Shown piece by piece: positions 41,639-49,959 of a stretch of DNA of 64,000 nt. Every line of letters starts with the position of its first letter. Within the stretch, counting starts at the first letter, position 1. Under the pieces are notes generated by a model. That model was not told the origin of the DNA, did no database searches, and saw nothing but the letters and a program-made list of their open reading frames with translations. The position numbers and the translations under genes are program-made. Location of the stretch: contig NZ_CP020042.1 in NCBI RefSeq assembly GCF_002028425.1, positions 6,981,560 to 7,045,559 of the forward strand, written 5' to 3'. This stretch comes from Streptomyces katrae (GTDB lineage: Bacteria > Actinomycetota > Actinomycetes > Streptomycetales > Streptomycetaceae).

Positions 41639-42674
41639 AAGCCGGCGCCCGCCGGGTGCGGGTCCAGGCCAGCAGGTCCTCGGCCGGCCAGGTGTTGACC
41701 ACCCGCTCCGGCGGGACCCCGCACTCCACCGCCCGTTCGCAGCCCAGGATCTGCCAGTCGAGCTGGCCCGGGGCGTGGGCGTCGGTGTCGATCGCGAAGA
41801 AGACACCCGCCTCCACCGCCAGCCGCAGCAGCCGGCGGGGCGGGTCCAGCCGTTCGGGACGGCTGTTGACCTCCACGGCCGTACCCGACTCCGCGCAGGC
41901 CGCGAACACGGCCGCGGCGTCGAACGTGGACTCCGGCCGGGTCCGGCCGGTCACCAGCCGGCCCGTGCAGTGCCCGAGGACGTCCATCAGCGGATTGCGC
42001 ACCGCCGCCAGCAGGCGCCGGGTCATCGCCGGAGCCTCCATCCGCAGCTTGGAGTGCACGGACCCCACCACCACGTCGAGCCGGTCCAGCAGCTCCGGCT
42101 CCTGGTCGAGCGAGCCGTCGAGCAGGATGTCGCACTCGATCCCGGTGAGCAGCCGGAACGGCGCCCACCGCCCGTTCAGCTCCGCCACCACGTCCAGCTG
42201 CTCGCGCAGCCGCTCCGGCGACAGGCCCCGGGCGACCGTCAGGCTCGGCGAATGGTCCGTCAGCACCGCCCAGTCGTGCCCGAGCCCGGCCGCCGCCCGG
42301 CCCATCGCCTCGATCGGGCTCCCGCCGTCCGACCAGTCCGAATGCAGGTGGCAGTCCCCGCGCAGGGCCGCGCGCAGCGCGACGGCGGCGGGGTCGGGCG
42401 GCGGCCCCTCGGGCATCGCCGCGGCTTCCTCCTCCAGCACCCGCAGGTAAGCCGGGACCTCCCCGAGCAGTGCCTCGCGCACCACCTGGGCGGTCTTCGG
42501 CCCGATGCCCCTGACGGCCTCCAGCGTCCCGGCGTCCGCCCGCCCGGCCGTCTCCGCCTCGCCCATGCGGGTCAGCGCCGCCGCCGCCGTACGGAAGGCC
42601 CGGACCCGGTAGGTGGGGGCCTGCGCCCGTTCCAGCAGGAAGGCGATCCGGTCCAGCGCCGCCACCGGGTCCAT
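41637..42674 (-). CDS. PHP-domain phosphoesterase with N-terminal helix-hairpin-helix (PolX C-terminal-like)
   Basis: A 345-residue protein. The N-terminus carries a PolX-like helical domain with an HhH motif RGIGPKTAQVVREAL (about residues 54-68). The PHP hydrolase domain has metal ligands in GDCHLHSDWSDGG, LTDHSPS, GIECDI, GSVHSK, GHCTGR, VNSRPE and DTDAHAP. It matches the PHP half of bacterial family X DNA polymerases without the polymerase palm, so it may be a repair phosphoesterase or act on a small phosphate ester. GAGGAGG precedes the ATG. The stop lies in the 41576 inverted repeat. Confidence 0.9.
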   Translation of the reverse strand: MDPVAALDRIAFLLERAQAPTYRVRAFRTAAAALTRMGEAETAGRADAGTLEAVRGIGPKTAQVVREALLGEVPAYLRVLEEEAAAMPEGPPPDPAAVALRAALRGDCHLHSDWSDGGSPIEAMGRAAAGLGHDWAVLTDHSPSLTVARGLSPERLREQLDVVAELNGRWAPFRLLTGIECDILLDGSLDQEPELLDRLDVVVGSVHSKLRMEAPAMTRRLLAAVRNPLMDVLGHCTGRLVTGRTRPESTFDAAAVFAACAESGTAVEVNSRPERLDPPRRLLRLAVEAGVFFAIDTDAHAPGQLDWQILGCERAVECGVPPERVVNTWPAEDLLAWTRTRRAPA

Positions 42675-42767
42675 GGGCACCTCCTCACGCTGCCAGTGTC
42701 CCAACGCCCCCGGGCGGCGGCGAGCGCGCGGCGGCGCACCGGCGGCGGGTGCGCGATCATGGGCGGC

Positions 42768-43190
42768 ATGTCCGACCGATTCACCACCCGCGTCCTCGAC
42801 CTGACCACCGGCCGCGCCGAGACCGTCACCGACCTGACCCGCGACTGCGAGCGCTTCCTCGCCGAGGAGGCGGCCGGCCGCGACGGCCTGCTCAACGTCT
42901 TCGTCCCGCACGCGACCGCGGGCATCGCCGTGATCGAGACGGGCGCCGGCAGCGACGACGACCTGCTCGCGGCGCTCGGCACCCTGCTCCCCGCCGACGA
43001 CCGCTGGCAGCACCGGCACGGCTCCCCGGGGCACGGCCGCGACCACGTCCTGCCGGCGTTCGTCCCCCCGCACGCGACCCTGCCGGTCGTCGGCGGCCGG
43101 CTCCAGCTCGGGACCTGGCAGTCCGTCTGCCTGGTCGACACGAACCGGGACAACCCCGAGCGCCGGGTCCGGCTGAGCTTCCTGGGCTGA
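42768..43190 (+). CDS. YjbQ/UPF0047 family protein
   Basis: A 140-residue protein with the UPF0047 core. Conserved pieces are LLNVFVPHATAGIAVIE, WQHRHGSPGHGRDHVLPAFVPPHATLPV and LGTWQSVCLVDTNRD. Histidines and Asp/Glu form a probable metal site in the trimer. Some members complement thiamine phosphate synthase mutants, but the physiological role is unsettled. It is divergent from the PHP gene, 93 bp between starts, and ends 44 bp from the convergent VOC gene. Confidence 0.9.
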   Translation: MSDRFTTRVLDLTTGRAETVTDLTRDCERFLAEEAAGRDGLLNVFVPHATAGIAVIETGAGSDDDLLAALGTLLPADDRWQHRHGSPGHGRDHVLPAFVPPHATLPVVGGRLQLGTWQSVCLVDTNRDNPERRVRLSFLG

Positions 43191-43234
43191 TCCGGCTCCC
43201 CGGCACCTCGCGTCCGGGCGGCCCGGCGGCCGGC

Positions 43235-44044
43235 TCAGGCCGGTCCCTCGGCCTCCGGCCCCGCGACCCGTTCGGTGAGGGTGAACAGGGCGCCGTCCGG
43301 GTCGCGCAGCATGATCGACCGTTCCCTGCCGTCCGAGGTGACCACCGAGACGGTCCGGCCGCCGAGTTCGAGGGCCGCCTCCACCGCCGGTTCCAGCTCC
43401 GGGACGCGGAAGTGGACGTGCCAGCGCGGACGGGTGTGGGGGGTGTACGCGCCCACTTCCACGGGGCCGCTGTCCAGGCGGGCGACCGGCTCCCCGCCCT
43501 GGCGGAGGACGACCTGCTCCTCCTCGTACGAGACCTCGCAGCAGCCGGTGCGGCCCGTGGCCCACTCCAGCACCTCCCCGTAGAAGAGGGCCGCGTCGAA
43601 GGCGTTGCGGGTGCGCAGCTCCAGCCAGGCGGGCGCCGGGCCCAGGCCCACGCGCCAGCCCGCGGTGACCGGTCCCTGCCAGATCCCGAACACCGCCCCG
43701 TCGGGGTCGGCGACCAGCGCCGCCCGGCCGCCGCCGGGGAAGGAGACCGGCCCCACCGCCACCGTGCCGACGCGCTCGCGGATCCGGGCCGCCGCCACGT
43801 CGACGTCGTCGACGGCGAAGTACGGGGTCCAGGCCACCGCCACGGCCAGATCGCTCGCCAGCGCCCCGATCCCCGCGACCGGCACGCCGTCCTGAATGGC
43901 CAGCGAGAAGGCCGAACCGAAGCGGGCCGGACGGAAGGTCCAGCCCACGACCGCACCGTAGAAGCGCTGGGAGGCCTCCAGGTCGCGGGCCATCAGGCTC
44001 ACCCAGCAGGGGGCCCCGAACACGTCCCTCGTCGAAATCTCCAC
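43235..44044 (-). CDS. VOC (glyoxalase/dioxygenase fold) protein, two domains
   Basis: A 269-residue protein made of two VOC domains. The first opens VFGAPCWVSLMARDLEAS and holds FYGAVVGWTFRP; the second starts near residue 130 with PAWLELRTRNAFDAALFYGEVLEW and ends with IMLRDPDGALFTLTE. Such proteins include hydroxylases, resistance proteins and isomerases; the ligand cannot be assigned. The GTG at 44044 has no clear Shine-Dalgarno, and a later ATG (MARDLEAS) would truncate the first domain. Confidence 0.83.
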   Translation of the reverse strand: MEISTRDVFGAPCWVSLMARDLEASQRFYGAVVGWTFRPARFGSAFSLAIQDGVPVAGIGALASDLAVAVAWTPYFAVDDVDVAAARIRERVGTVAVGPVSFPGGGRAALVADPDGAVFGIWQGPVTAGWRVGLGPAPAWLELRTRNAFDAALFYGEVLEWATGRTGCCEVSYEEEQVVLRQGGEPVARLDSGPVEVGAYTPHTRPRWHVHFRVPELEPAVEAALELGGRTVSVVTSDGRERSIMLRDPDGALFTLTERVAGPEAEGPA

Positions 44045-44100
44045 GGACAAGGAGTAGCGCCCGGGCCCCCTCGGTGCGGCGCAGGCGCGCCCGCAGGTCA

Positions 44101-44670
44101 TCACCACCAGTAGGCGGGGTACCTCGGGGCGGTGCGGCGGATGCGGGAGCCGGCGTAACCGGTGAGGACCAGGAGGACCGTCGAGCCGAACAGCAGCGGC
44201 ACGAACCGGGCGGGCGCCGGGGACTGGAGCACGGTCACCACCGCCGTGGCCACGGCAGGGGAGTGCGGGGTGCGGGCCAGGGTCAGCAGGGCCAGGGTGA
44301 GCCCGGCCGCCAGGGCCGCCGCCCAGGCGGAGCTCCCGGCCGCGGCGAGCACCGCGTAGCCGCAGGCCGCGCCGATCAGATGGCCGACCACCACCCCGCG
44401 CGGCTGGGCCAGCGGCAGGGTGGGGGCGCTGTGCACGAGCGCGGCGCTGGCGGCGAGCGGGGGTATGAGCACCGGCTCGTGGATCGCCGCGCCGATGGCC
44501 ACGAGGGCCAGCAGGACGGTCGTGGCGGCGCTGACGCTGTGGAAGGCCGCGACGGCACTCGGCCGGGGCGGGGCTCCGGGCGCCGTGACGGGCGTGACGT
44601 GCGTGGCGGGCGATACGTGGGTGGTGGCCGTACTGGCCGTACTGGCCGTACGGGTGGTCGCGGTAGGCAT
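44101..44670 (-). CDS. HPP-family membrane protein
   Basis: A 189-residue integral membrane protein with four or five helices and the HPP-family pattern. Signs are IHEPVLIPPLAASAALVHSAPTLPLAQPRGVVVGH in consecutive parts and the later RTPHSPAVATAV. A plant HPP protein has been linked to nitrite transport, but the bacterial role is unknown. The N-terminus is a Thr/Ala repeat (TASTASTAT), encoded by a 9-bp tandem repeat near 44629-44655. It lies 271 bp from the divergent cupin gene and 56 bp downstream of nothing on its strand. Confidence 0.85.
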   Translation of the reverse strand: MPTATTRTASTASTATTHVSPATHVTPVTAPGAPPRPSAVAAFHSVSAATTVLLALVAIGAAIHEPVLIPPLAASAALVHSAPTLPLAQPRGVVVGHLIGAACGYAVLAAAGSSAWAAALAAGLTLALLTLARTPHSPAVATAVVTVLQSPAPARFVPLLFGSTVLLVLTGYAGSRIRRTAPRYPAYWW

Positions 44671-44941
44671 GCGGGAGCAGGATTTCGGTGCGGGGCCGGG
44701 GGCAGGGAGGGCGGGCGGCCGCACCCGTCGCGGTGGTCGACCGGAGGGCGGGGCCGCGCGGCCGGCGCGTGTGCGGCCGACGCGATCCGGACATGACTGT
44801 ATCGGCCACGTGTGCACGGCCCGGCAGCGGGGGCGGCCGCCGTCCCCCGGGAGGAGGACCCGCGGCGAACCGCGGCGGGGCGGCCGACGTGATCGTGTAT
44901 GACTGCGAAGGCAGGCCGAAAGCAGGGAAGGACCGGCACGG

Positions 44942-45430
44942 ATGATGACCCCACCCCGCCCCGCCGGGGTCCTGACGGACCTCGACGCGGTGATCGCCGA
45001 AGCCCGTGAGGACTCGACCGGAGCGCTGTGGCGGCTCACCGGCGCCGGGCGCGCACTGGACTCCAACCTGGTCCGGCTGCGGCCCGGCGCGGCCATCGAG
45101 GAGCACACCGAGCCCCTTCTCGACGTCCTGCTCGTGGTCGTGACCGGCGGGGGCCGGCTCGACACGCCGGACGGCCCGCACGCGCTGCGGCCCCACTCGG
45201 CGTGCTGGCTGCCGCGCGGCACCCGGCGCGCGCTGACGGCGGGGCCCGAGGGCCTGGCGTACCTGACGGTGCACACCCGCCGCCCGGGCCTCGGCATCGC
45301 CCCCGCCGCCCCCGCCGAGGGCGGCGAACCGGCCTGCCTCCTGAACCGGGTCTGCCCCGCCTGCGGCCGCCTCACCACCGAACCCGCGGCCGCCTACTGC
45401 TCCCGCTGCGGGACGGAACTGCCCGGATAG
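44942..45430 (+). CDS. Cupin protein with C-terminal zinc ribbon
   Basis: A 162-residue protein. The cupin_2 barrel (about 30-120) has RLRPGAAIEEHTEPLLDVLLVV and HSACWLPRGTRRALTAG. The C-terminus is a double-CxxC zinc ribbon: RVCPACGRLTTEPAAAYCSRCGTELPG, where CPAC and CSRC hold one zinc ion. This combination occurs in small actinobacterial proteins of unknown role, perhaps sensing a metabolite. Two ATGs in tandem (44942 and 44945) are possible starts. It is convergent with the I36 inhibitor gene, with a hairpin between them. Confidence 0.85.
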   Translation: MMTPPRPAGVLTDLDAVIAEAREDSTGALWRLTGAGRALDSNLVRLRPGAAIEEHTEPLLDVLLVVVTGGGRLDTPDGPHALRPHSACWLPRGTRRALTAGPEGLAYLTVHTRRPGLGIAPAAPAEGGEPACLLNRVCPACGRLTTEPAAAYCSRCGTELPG

Positions 45431-45478
45431 CGGCCGCCCGCGCCGCGGGGGGCCACGGAAGGGTCCGCCCCGCGCCGG

Positions 45479-45507
45479 GGCCCGCCGCCCGGTGGGGGCG
45501 GCGGGCC
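45479..45507. terminator. 12-bp hairpin between convergent genes
   Basis: Perfect arms GGCCCGCCGCCC (45479-45490) and its complement (45496-45507) around a GGTGG loop, 49 bp after the cupin stop and 17 bp before the I36 stop. It is likely to serve both genes. Confidence 0.8.
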
Positions 45508-45523
45508 GTGGGGGCGCGGCGGG

Positions 45524-45937
45524 TCAGAAGCCGCAGTTGGTCACCCACTTGTGGGAGGAGATCCGGTCGTTCCACTCCCACGGGATGTTGCCCGCCGAGC
45601 CGTTCGGGGCACAGGTCGAGGCCCCGCCGTAGTTGATGTCCTCGTAGACCCGGACGTCGCCCAGCGCGCCCGAGTAGCCGTTGTTCCACCAGGACGAGGC
45701 CCGGTCGTTCATGTCGAAGTTGTTCCCGGCGCCACAGGTGCGCCAGTCGGCGTCGTTGCCGCTCCAGCCGCAGGCCGGACCGCCCCGGTTGGTGTCCGCC
45801 CACACCCAGTAGTTGCCGTCGGCCGCCACGCCGGAGGCGTCGGCCGGGGCGGCGGCTGCGGTGCCCAGCGCGCCGGGGAAGGCCAGCAGGGGCAGGGCGA
45901 GGGCGCAGGCCAGCATCGTCGTACGGAACTTATCCAC
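45524..45937 (-). CDS. Secreted peptidase-inhibitor family I36 protein
   Basis: A 137-residue exported protein starting at GTG 45937, 5 bp after GGAGG. The signal peptide is LACALALPLLAFPGALGTAAAA. The mature part is a beta-gamma-crystallin-like domain of the SMPI (I36) type: NYWVWADTNRGG, CGWSGNDADWRTCG, FDMNDRASSWWN and VRVYEDINYGG. It has four cysteines in the mature chain, two potential disulfides. SMPI inhibits metalloproteases; this homologue may do likewise. Its start overlaps the upstream lipoprotein gene by 8 bp, so the two are co-expressed. Confidence 0.87.
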   Translation of the reverse strand: MDKFRTTMLACALALPLLAFPGALGTAAAAPADASGVAADGNYWVWADTNRGGPACGWSGNDADWRTCGAGNNFDMNDRASSWWNNGYSGALGDVRVYEDINYGGASTCAPNGSAGNIPWEWNDRISSHKWVTNCGF

Positions 45938-46880
45938 GGGAACCTCCGGATGATGTCGCTCGGTCGAACTGGGACACGACGCGCTCCGCGGTCGGGAGCG
46001 CGGCGTTCTGGAGCCGGTGGCCGAGGGTGATGTCGTCCTGGTGGCGCGAGCGAACTTCCTCCCCGTAGGCACGGTCCAGAGCTTGGGAGACCCGGCCCAG
46101 CGGAGTGCTGGTCGCGCAGGTCGCTTCGGTGACCGCCAGGGCGGTCTCGGCGGCGTCGGCCCGGTCCGGCGGGAGGCCGTCGGCGAGGGCGGCCGCCGCC
46201 TGCCGGGAATCGGCCGGCGAGGCGTACGGCCGGCCCGCCTCCTTCATGCAGGCCGCCCACCGGCCGACCGCCTCCGCGTACCGGACGTCGTGGCGCACCC
46301 GCTCCTCCCGGGCGGGCCGCAGGTTCATCGTGACGACCTTGACGCGGAACCAGGCGGCCAGATCCCCGTAAAGGGTCCGCTGCGCCCGGGCGATGCACCC
46401 GTCGGTACTGGCCGTCAGGGTCATGCCGGTGGGCGCGGTGGCCGACAGGCCCGTGGGGGAGGCGCCCATCAGCGCGGTCCGGGCCGCCGCGCGCTCGCGG
46501 GCCGGGAGCCGGTGGAAGTAGAGCTGGTTGGGGTCGGCCGCCCGGGCCTCGGCCGCGGCCCGCTCCGCCCGCCCGCCGTAGCCGTGGGCGCGGGCCCAGT
46601 CCACGTCGTCCACCCCGTACGGGAAGGAGCGTGCGGCCCCCTCCTCCCGGACGGGCTCGGTGACGGCGTACGCGAAGCCCCGCGCGGACATGCAGCGGCT
46701 GATCAGGATCTGCTCGGCGCGGGCCAGGACGCGGGACTGCCCGGCGGTCGGCTCCGCCGCGGACGCCCGCTCCGCCGCGGCGGCCCGCTCCGGCTCCGGA
46801 GCCCCTGAGGCCGCGCATCCGGCCAGGGCCAGCGCCGCCGTCAGGGCCGCCGCCACCGGGGCCGTTCGTCCTCGCCTCAT
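45930..46880 (-). CDS. Putative lipoprotein
   Basis: A 316-residue exported protein with a lipobox LALAGC (lipidated Cys at about residue 22). The mature part is helical and charged, with an Asp/Ala/Arg-rich composition. Two cysteine-containing motifs recur: LISRCMSARGFAYAVT and VGRWAACMKEAGRPYASP, both of the C-M-x2-x-G-x-x type seen in a family of actinobacterial lipoproteins. It also has a third, VTEATCATS. GGAGGGGG precedes the ATG at 46880. It is upstream of and overlaps the I36 inhibitor gene. Function unknown. Confidence 0.82.
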   Translation of the reverse strand: MRRGRTAPVAAALTAALALAGCAASGAPEPERAAAAERASAAEPTAGQSRVLARAEQILISRCMSARGFAYAVTEPVREEGAARSFPYGVDDVDWARAHGYGGRAERAAAEARAADPNQLYFHRLPARERAAARTALMGASPTGLSATAPTGMTLTASTDGCIARAQRTLYGDLAAWFRVKVVTMNLRPAREERVRHDVRYAEAVGRWAACMKEAGRPYASPADSRQAAAALADGLPPDRADAAETALAVTEATCATSTPLGRVSQALDRAYGEEVRSRHQDDITLGHRLQNAALPTAERVVSQFDRATSSGGSRG

Positions 46881-47048
46881 CCGTCCCGACCCCCTCCGAG
46901 GGTGTGGGCGCCGCCCTGTGCGGTCCGCCGTCCGACCCAGGTGTAGCCGTCCCGCGTTGTTCGCCGTCGGCGCCCTGGAACTGAACAAACAATTGCTGAA
47001 CAATCCACCCCGGCAGGTCGAAAGCGGGCCCGGGGGAAGGGGTGGCGC

Positions 47049-49916
47049 ATGGCACGCAAGGAACGTCCGCTGGAAGGGGAGGACGGGCCTCTGCTGGAGT
47101 TCGCCACCGCCCTGCGCCGGCTGCGCCACGAGGCCGGCTCGCCGCCGTACCGCGACATGGCCGAGCGCGCCCACTACTCCGTCGCCACCCTGTCCGGCGC
47201 CGCCGCCGGACGCCGGCTGCCCAGCCTGGACGTCACCCTCGCCTACGTCCGCGCCTGCGGCGGGGACGTGGGGAAGTGGGAAGCCCGCTGGCACGCCGCC
47301 GCCGTGGAACTCGCCGCGGACGGCGCCGGACCGCGCCCCGCCGGGGCCGGCGCGCCGCGGGCGCCGGCCGCGCAGGGGCTCCCGTACGTCGGCCTGGCGC
47401 CCTTCCGGACCGAGGACGCGGCCCTCTTCTTCGGCCGCGAACGCCTCGTGGAGGACCTGTTCGACGCCCTGACCCGGCACCGGGTGGTCGCCCTCGTCGG
47501 CGCCTCCGGGGCCGGCAAGTCCTCGCTCCTGCACGCGGGCCTGCTGCCCCGGCTGCACGCCGACACCCCGGCCCGCGAGGTCACCGTCCTCACCCCCGGC
47601 CCGCACCCGCTCGACCGCGCCCGCCGGGCCCTCGCCGCCGCCCCCGAGCCCGGCACGGACCCCGCCACCGGCCCCGGTACGGCCGAACGGGTGCTGGTCG
47701 TGGACCAGTTCGAGGAGGTCTTCACCGTCTGCGCCGACCCCGCCGAGCGCACCCGGTTCGTCACCGGACTCGTCGCGGCCGCCCGGCGCCCCGGCTCCGG
47801 CTGCCGGGTGGTCCTCGGCGTGCGCGCCGACTTCTACGCCCACTGCACCCGCCACCCCGAACTCGTCGACGTGCTCCGCGAGGCCCAGGTCGTCGTCGGC
47901 CCGATGAGCGCCGCCGAACTGCGCCGGGCCGTCGTGGAACCCGCCCGCCGGGCCGGACTCACCGTCGAAGGAGGCCTCCAGGCCACCCTCGTCGCCCACG
48001 CGCACGGCCAGGTCGGCGTCCTGCCGCTGCTCTCGCACTCCCTGCTGGAGACCTGGCGGCGGCGCCGGGGCGCGGCCCTCACCCTGGACGGGTTCCACGC
48101 CGCCGGCGGCTTCGAGGGGGCCCTCGCCCAGTCCGCCGAAGCCCTGTACGACTCCCTTTCCGCCCCCCAGCAGCGCCTGGCCCGGCGGATCTTCGTCCAC
48201 CTCATCGCCCTCGGCGAGGGCACCGAGGACACCAAACGGCCCGTCGACCGGTCCGAACTCGGCCAGGACGCCGACACCCGTACCGTCCTCGCCCGGGCGG
48301 CCGCCCTGCGCCTGCTCACCCTCGGCGACGGAGCCGTCGAGCTCACCCACGAGGCCCTCATCCGGGCCTGGCCCCGGCTGCGCGGCTGGCTCACCGACGA
48401 CCGCGAGCGGCTGCGCCGCCACCGCCAGCTCGCCGAGGCCGCCCGCGCCTGGGAGGCCGTGGGCCGTGACCCCGGAGCCCTGCTCCGCGGCGCCCCGCTC
48501 GCCCTGGCCCGCGAACTCACCGCCGCCGGGGGCCCCGTCCTGACCGCCGCGGAAGCGGAGTTCCTGGCCGCGGGCACCGCCGCCGAGGCCGCCGCCGGGG
48601 ACTCGGCCCGCCGCCGCACCCGCCGGCTGCGGCTGCTGGTCGGCGCGCTCGCCGGCCTCGTCGTGGTGGCCGCCGTCGCCACCGGCAGCGCCGTACGCGC
48701 GGAGGACGAGGTCACCCGGCAGCGCAACGACGCGGTCGCCCAGAACCTCGCCGAGACCTCCGCCGGCGTGGCCGCGGCCGAACCGGGCCTCGCGGTCCAG
48801 CTGGGTCTGACGGCCTACCGGCTCTCGCCGACCGCCCGGACCCGCGACGGCCTCCTGTCCGCGCTGATGACCTCGCTGCCCGCGCACGCCAAGGAGGTCG
48901 TCGCCGTCGCCTACCGTCCCGACGGCCGCCAGCTCGCCACCGCGAGCGGGGACCGCACCGCCCGGCTGTGGCAGACCCGGGGCGGCGGCCGGCCCGACCC
49001 CGTGGCCACCCTCGGCGGCGAGGGCGCCCCCCTGCGCGCCCTCGCCTACCGGCCGGACGGCCACACCCTGGCCACCGCCGCGGCCGACGGCGCGGTCCGG
49101 CTCTGGGACGTCACCGACCCCGCCCACGCCAGCGTCGCCGCCGGACTCCCCGCGCGGGAGAGCGACGTGCGCGCCCTCGCCTTCAGCCCCGACAGCCGTA
49201 CCCTGGCCACCGCCGGAGCGGGCGGCTCCGTCCGCCTGTGGGACGTCACCGACCCCACCGGTCCCGCCGAGACCGCCGCCGTGCCCGGACACCGGGACAC
49301 CGTGCGCGCGGTGGCCTTCAGTCCGGACGGCCGGATCCTCGCCACCGGCGGCGAGGACACCACCGTCTGGCTGACCGACGTGGGCGACCGCACCCGGCCC
49401 GAGTCGCTGGCGGTCGTCGGCGGCCACGACACCCCCGTGTTCTCCGTGGCCTTCGCCCCCGACGGCCGCACCCTCGCCACCGCCTCCGGCGGCCGGACCC
49501 CGGTCCGGCTCTGGGACCTGACCGAGCCGCGCCGGCCCGCCCCGCTCGCCACCCTGACCGGGCACACCGACGTCGTCGGCGCGGTGGCCTTCGGCCCCGA
49601 CGGCCGCACCCTCGCCAGCGCGAGCGACGACCGGACGGTCCGGCTGTGGAGCGTGGCCCGCGGCGCCCGCCCCGCGCCGCTCGCCACCCTGACCGGCCAT
49701 GTCACCGCCGTCGGCTCCGTGGCCTTCAGCCCCGACGGGACGGTCCTGGCCTCCGGCGGCTACGACAGCACCCTCCGGCTGGCCGCGACCGACCTCGACC
49801 GCGCCCTCGCCGGGGCCTGCGCGCACACCGGCCCGCGGATCACGCGCGCGCAGTGGGCCTCGTACATGCCCTATCTGGACTACTCGCCGCCGTGCAGCGG
49901 CCTCGAACGCCCCTGA
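47049..49916 (+). CDS. nSTAND1-type NTPase with XRE-like N-terminus and WD40 propeller
   Basis: A 955-residue signalling protein. An XRE-like helical region (about 15-85) precedes an nSTAND NTPase (about 115-500), with Walker A GASGAGKSS at 151-159 and Walker B VLVVDQFEEVF. One transmembrane helix follows near 540-560. The C-terminus has about seven WD40 repeats such as AVAFSPDGRILATGGEDTTV and AVAFGPDGRTLASASDDRTV. STAND proteins are ligand-gated ATPase switches; related actinobacterial genes are usually uncharacterised and some STAND relatives act in phage defence. The ATG at 47049 is preceded by a GGAAGG-GG region. It is divergent from the lipoprotein gene. Confidence 0.9.
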   Translation: MARKERPLEGEDGPLLEFATALRRLRHEAGSPPYRDMAERAHYSVATLSGAAAGRRLPSLDVTLAYVRACGGDVGKWEARWHAAAVELAADGAGPRPAGAGAPRAPAAQGLPYVGLAPFRTEDAALFFGRERLVEDLFDALTRHRVVALVGASGAGKSSLLHAGLLPRLHADTPAREVTVLTPGPHPLDRARRALAAAPEPGTDPATGPGTAERVLVVDQFEEVFTVCADPAERTRFVTGLVAAARRPGSGCRVVLGVRADFYAHCTRHPELVDVLREAQVVVGPMSAAELRRAVVEPARRAGLTVEGGLQATLVAHAHGQVGVLPLLSHSLLETWRRRRGAALTLDGFHAAGGFEGALAQSAEALYDSLSAPQQRLARRIFVHLIALGEGTEDTKRPVDRSELGQDADTRTVLARAAALRLLTLGDGAVELTHEALIRAWPRLRGWLTDDRERLRRHRQLAEAARAWEAVGRDPGALLRGAPLALARELTAAGGPVLTAAEAEFLAAGTAAEAAAGDSARRRTRRLRLLVGALAGLVVVAAVATGSAVRAEDEVTRQRNDAVAQNLAETSAGVAAAEPGLAVQLGLTAYRLSPTARTRDGLLSALMTSLPAHAKEVVAVAYRPDGRQLATASGDRTARLWQTRGGGRPDPVATLGGEGAPLRALAYRPDGHTLATAAADGAVRLWDVTDPAHASVAAGLPARESDVRALAFSPDSRTLATAGAGGSVRLWDVTDPTGPAETAAVPGHRDTVRAVAFSPDGRILATGGEDTTVWLTDVGDRTRPESLAVVGGHDTPVFSVAFAPDGRTLATASGGRTPVRLWDLTEPRRPAPLATLTGHTDVVGAVAFGPDGRTLASASDDRTVRLWSVARGARPAPLATLTGHVTAVGSVAFSPDGTVLASGGYDSTLRLAATDLDRALAGACAHTGPRITRAQWASYMPYLDYSPPCSGLERP

Positions 49917-49959
49917 ACCCCTACTGTTCGTCACGTCCCCGTGCGGAAGGCAGGCTTCC

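Noticed and set aside
47049..49916. nSTAND-WD40 gene as a proven phage-defence system
   Set aside because: Only family resemblance supports this; no defence genes flank it, so it is left as a signalling ATPase.
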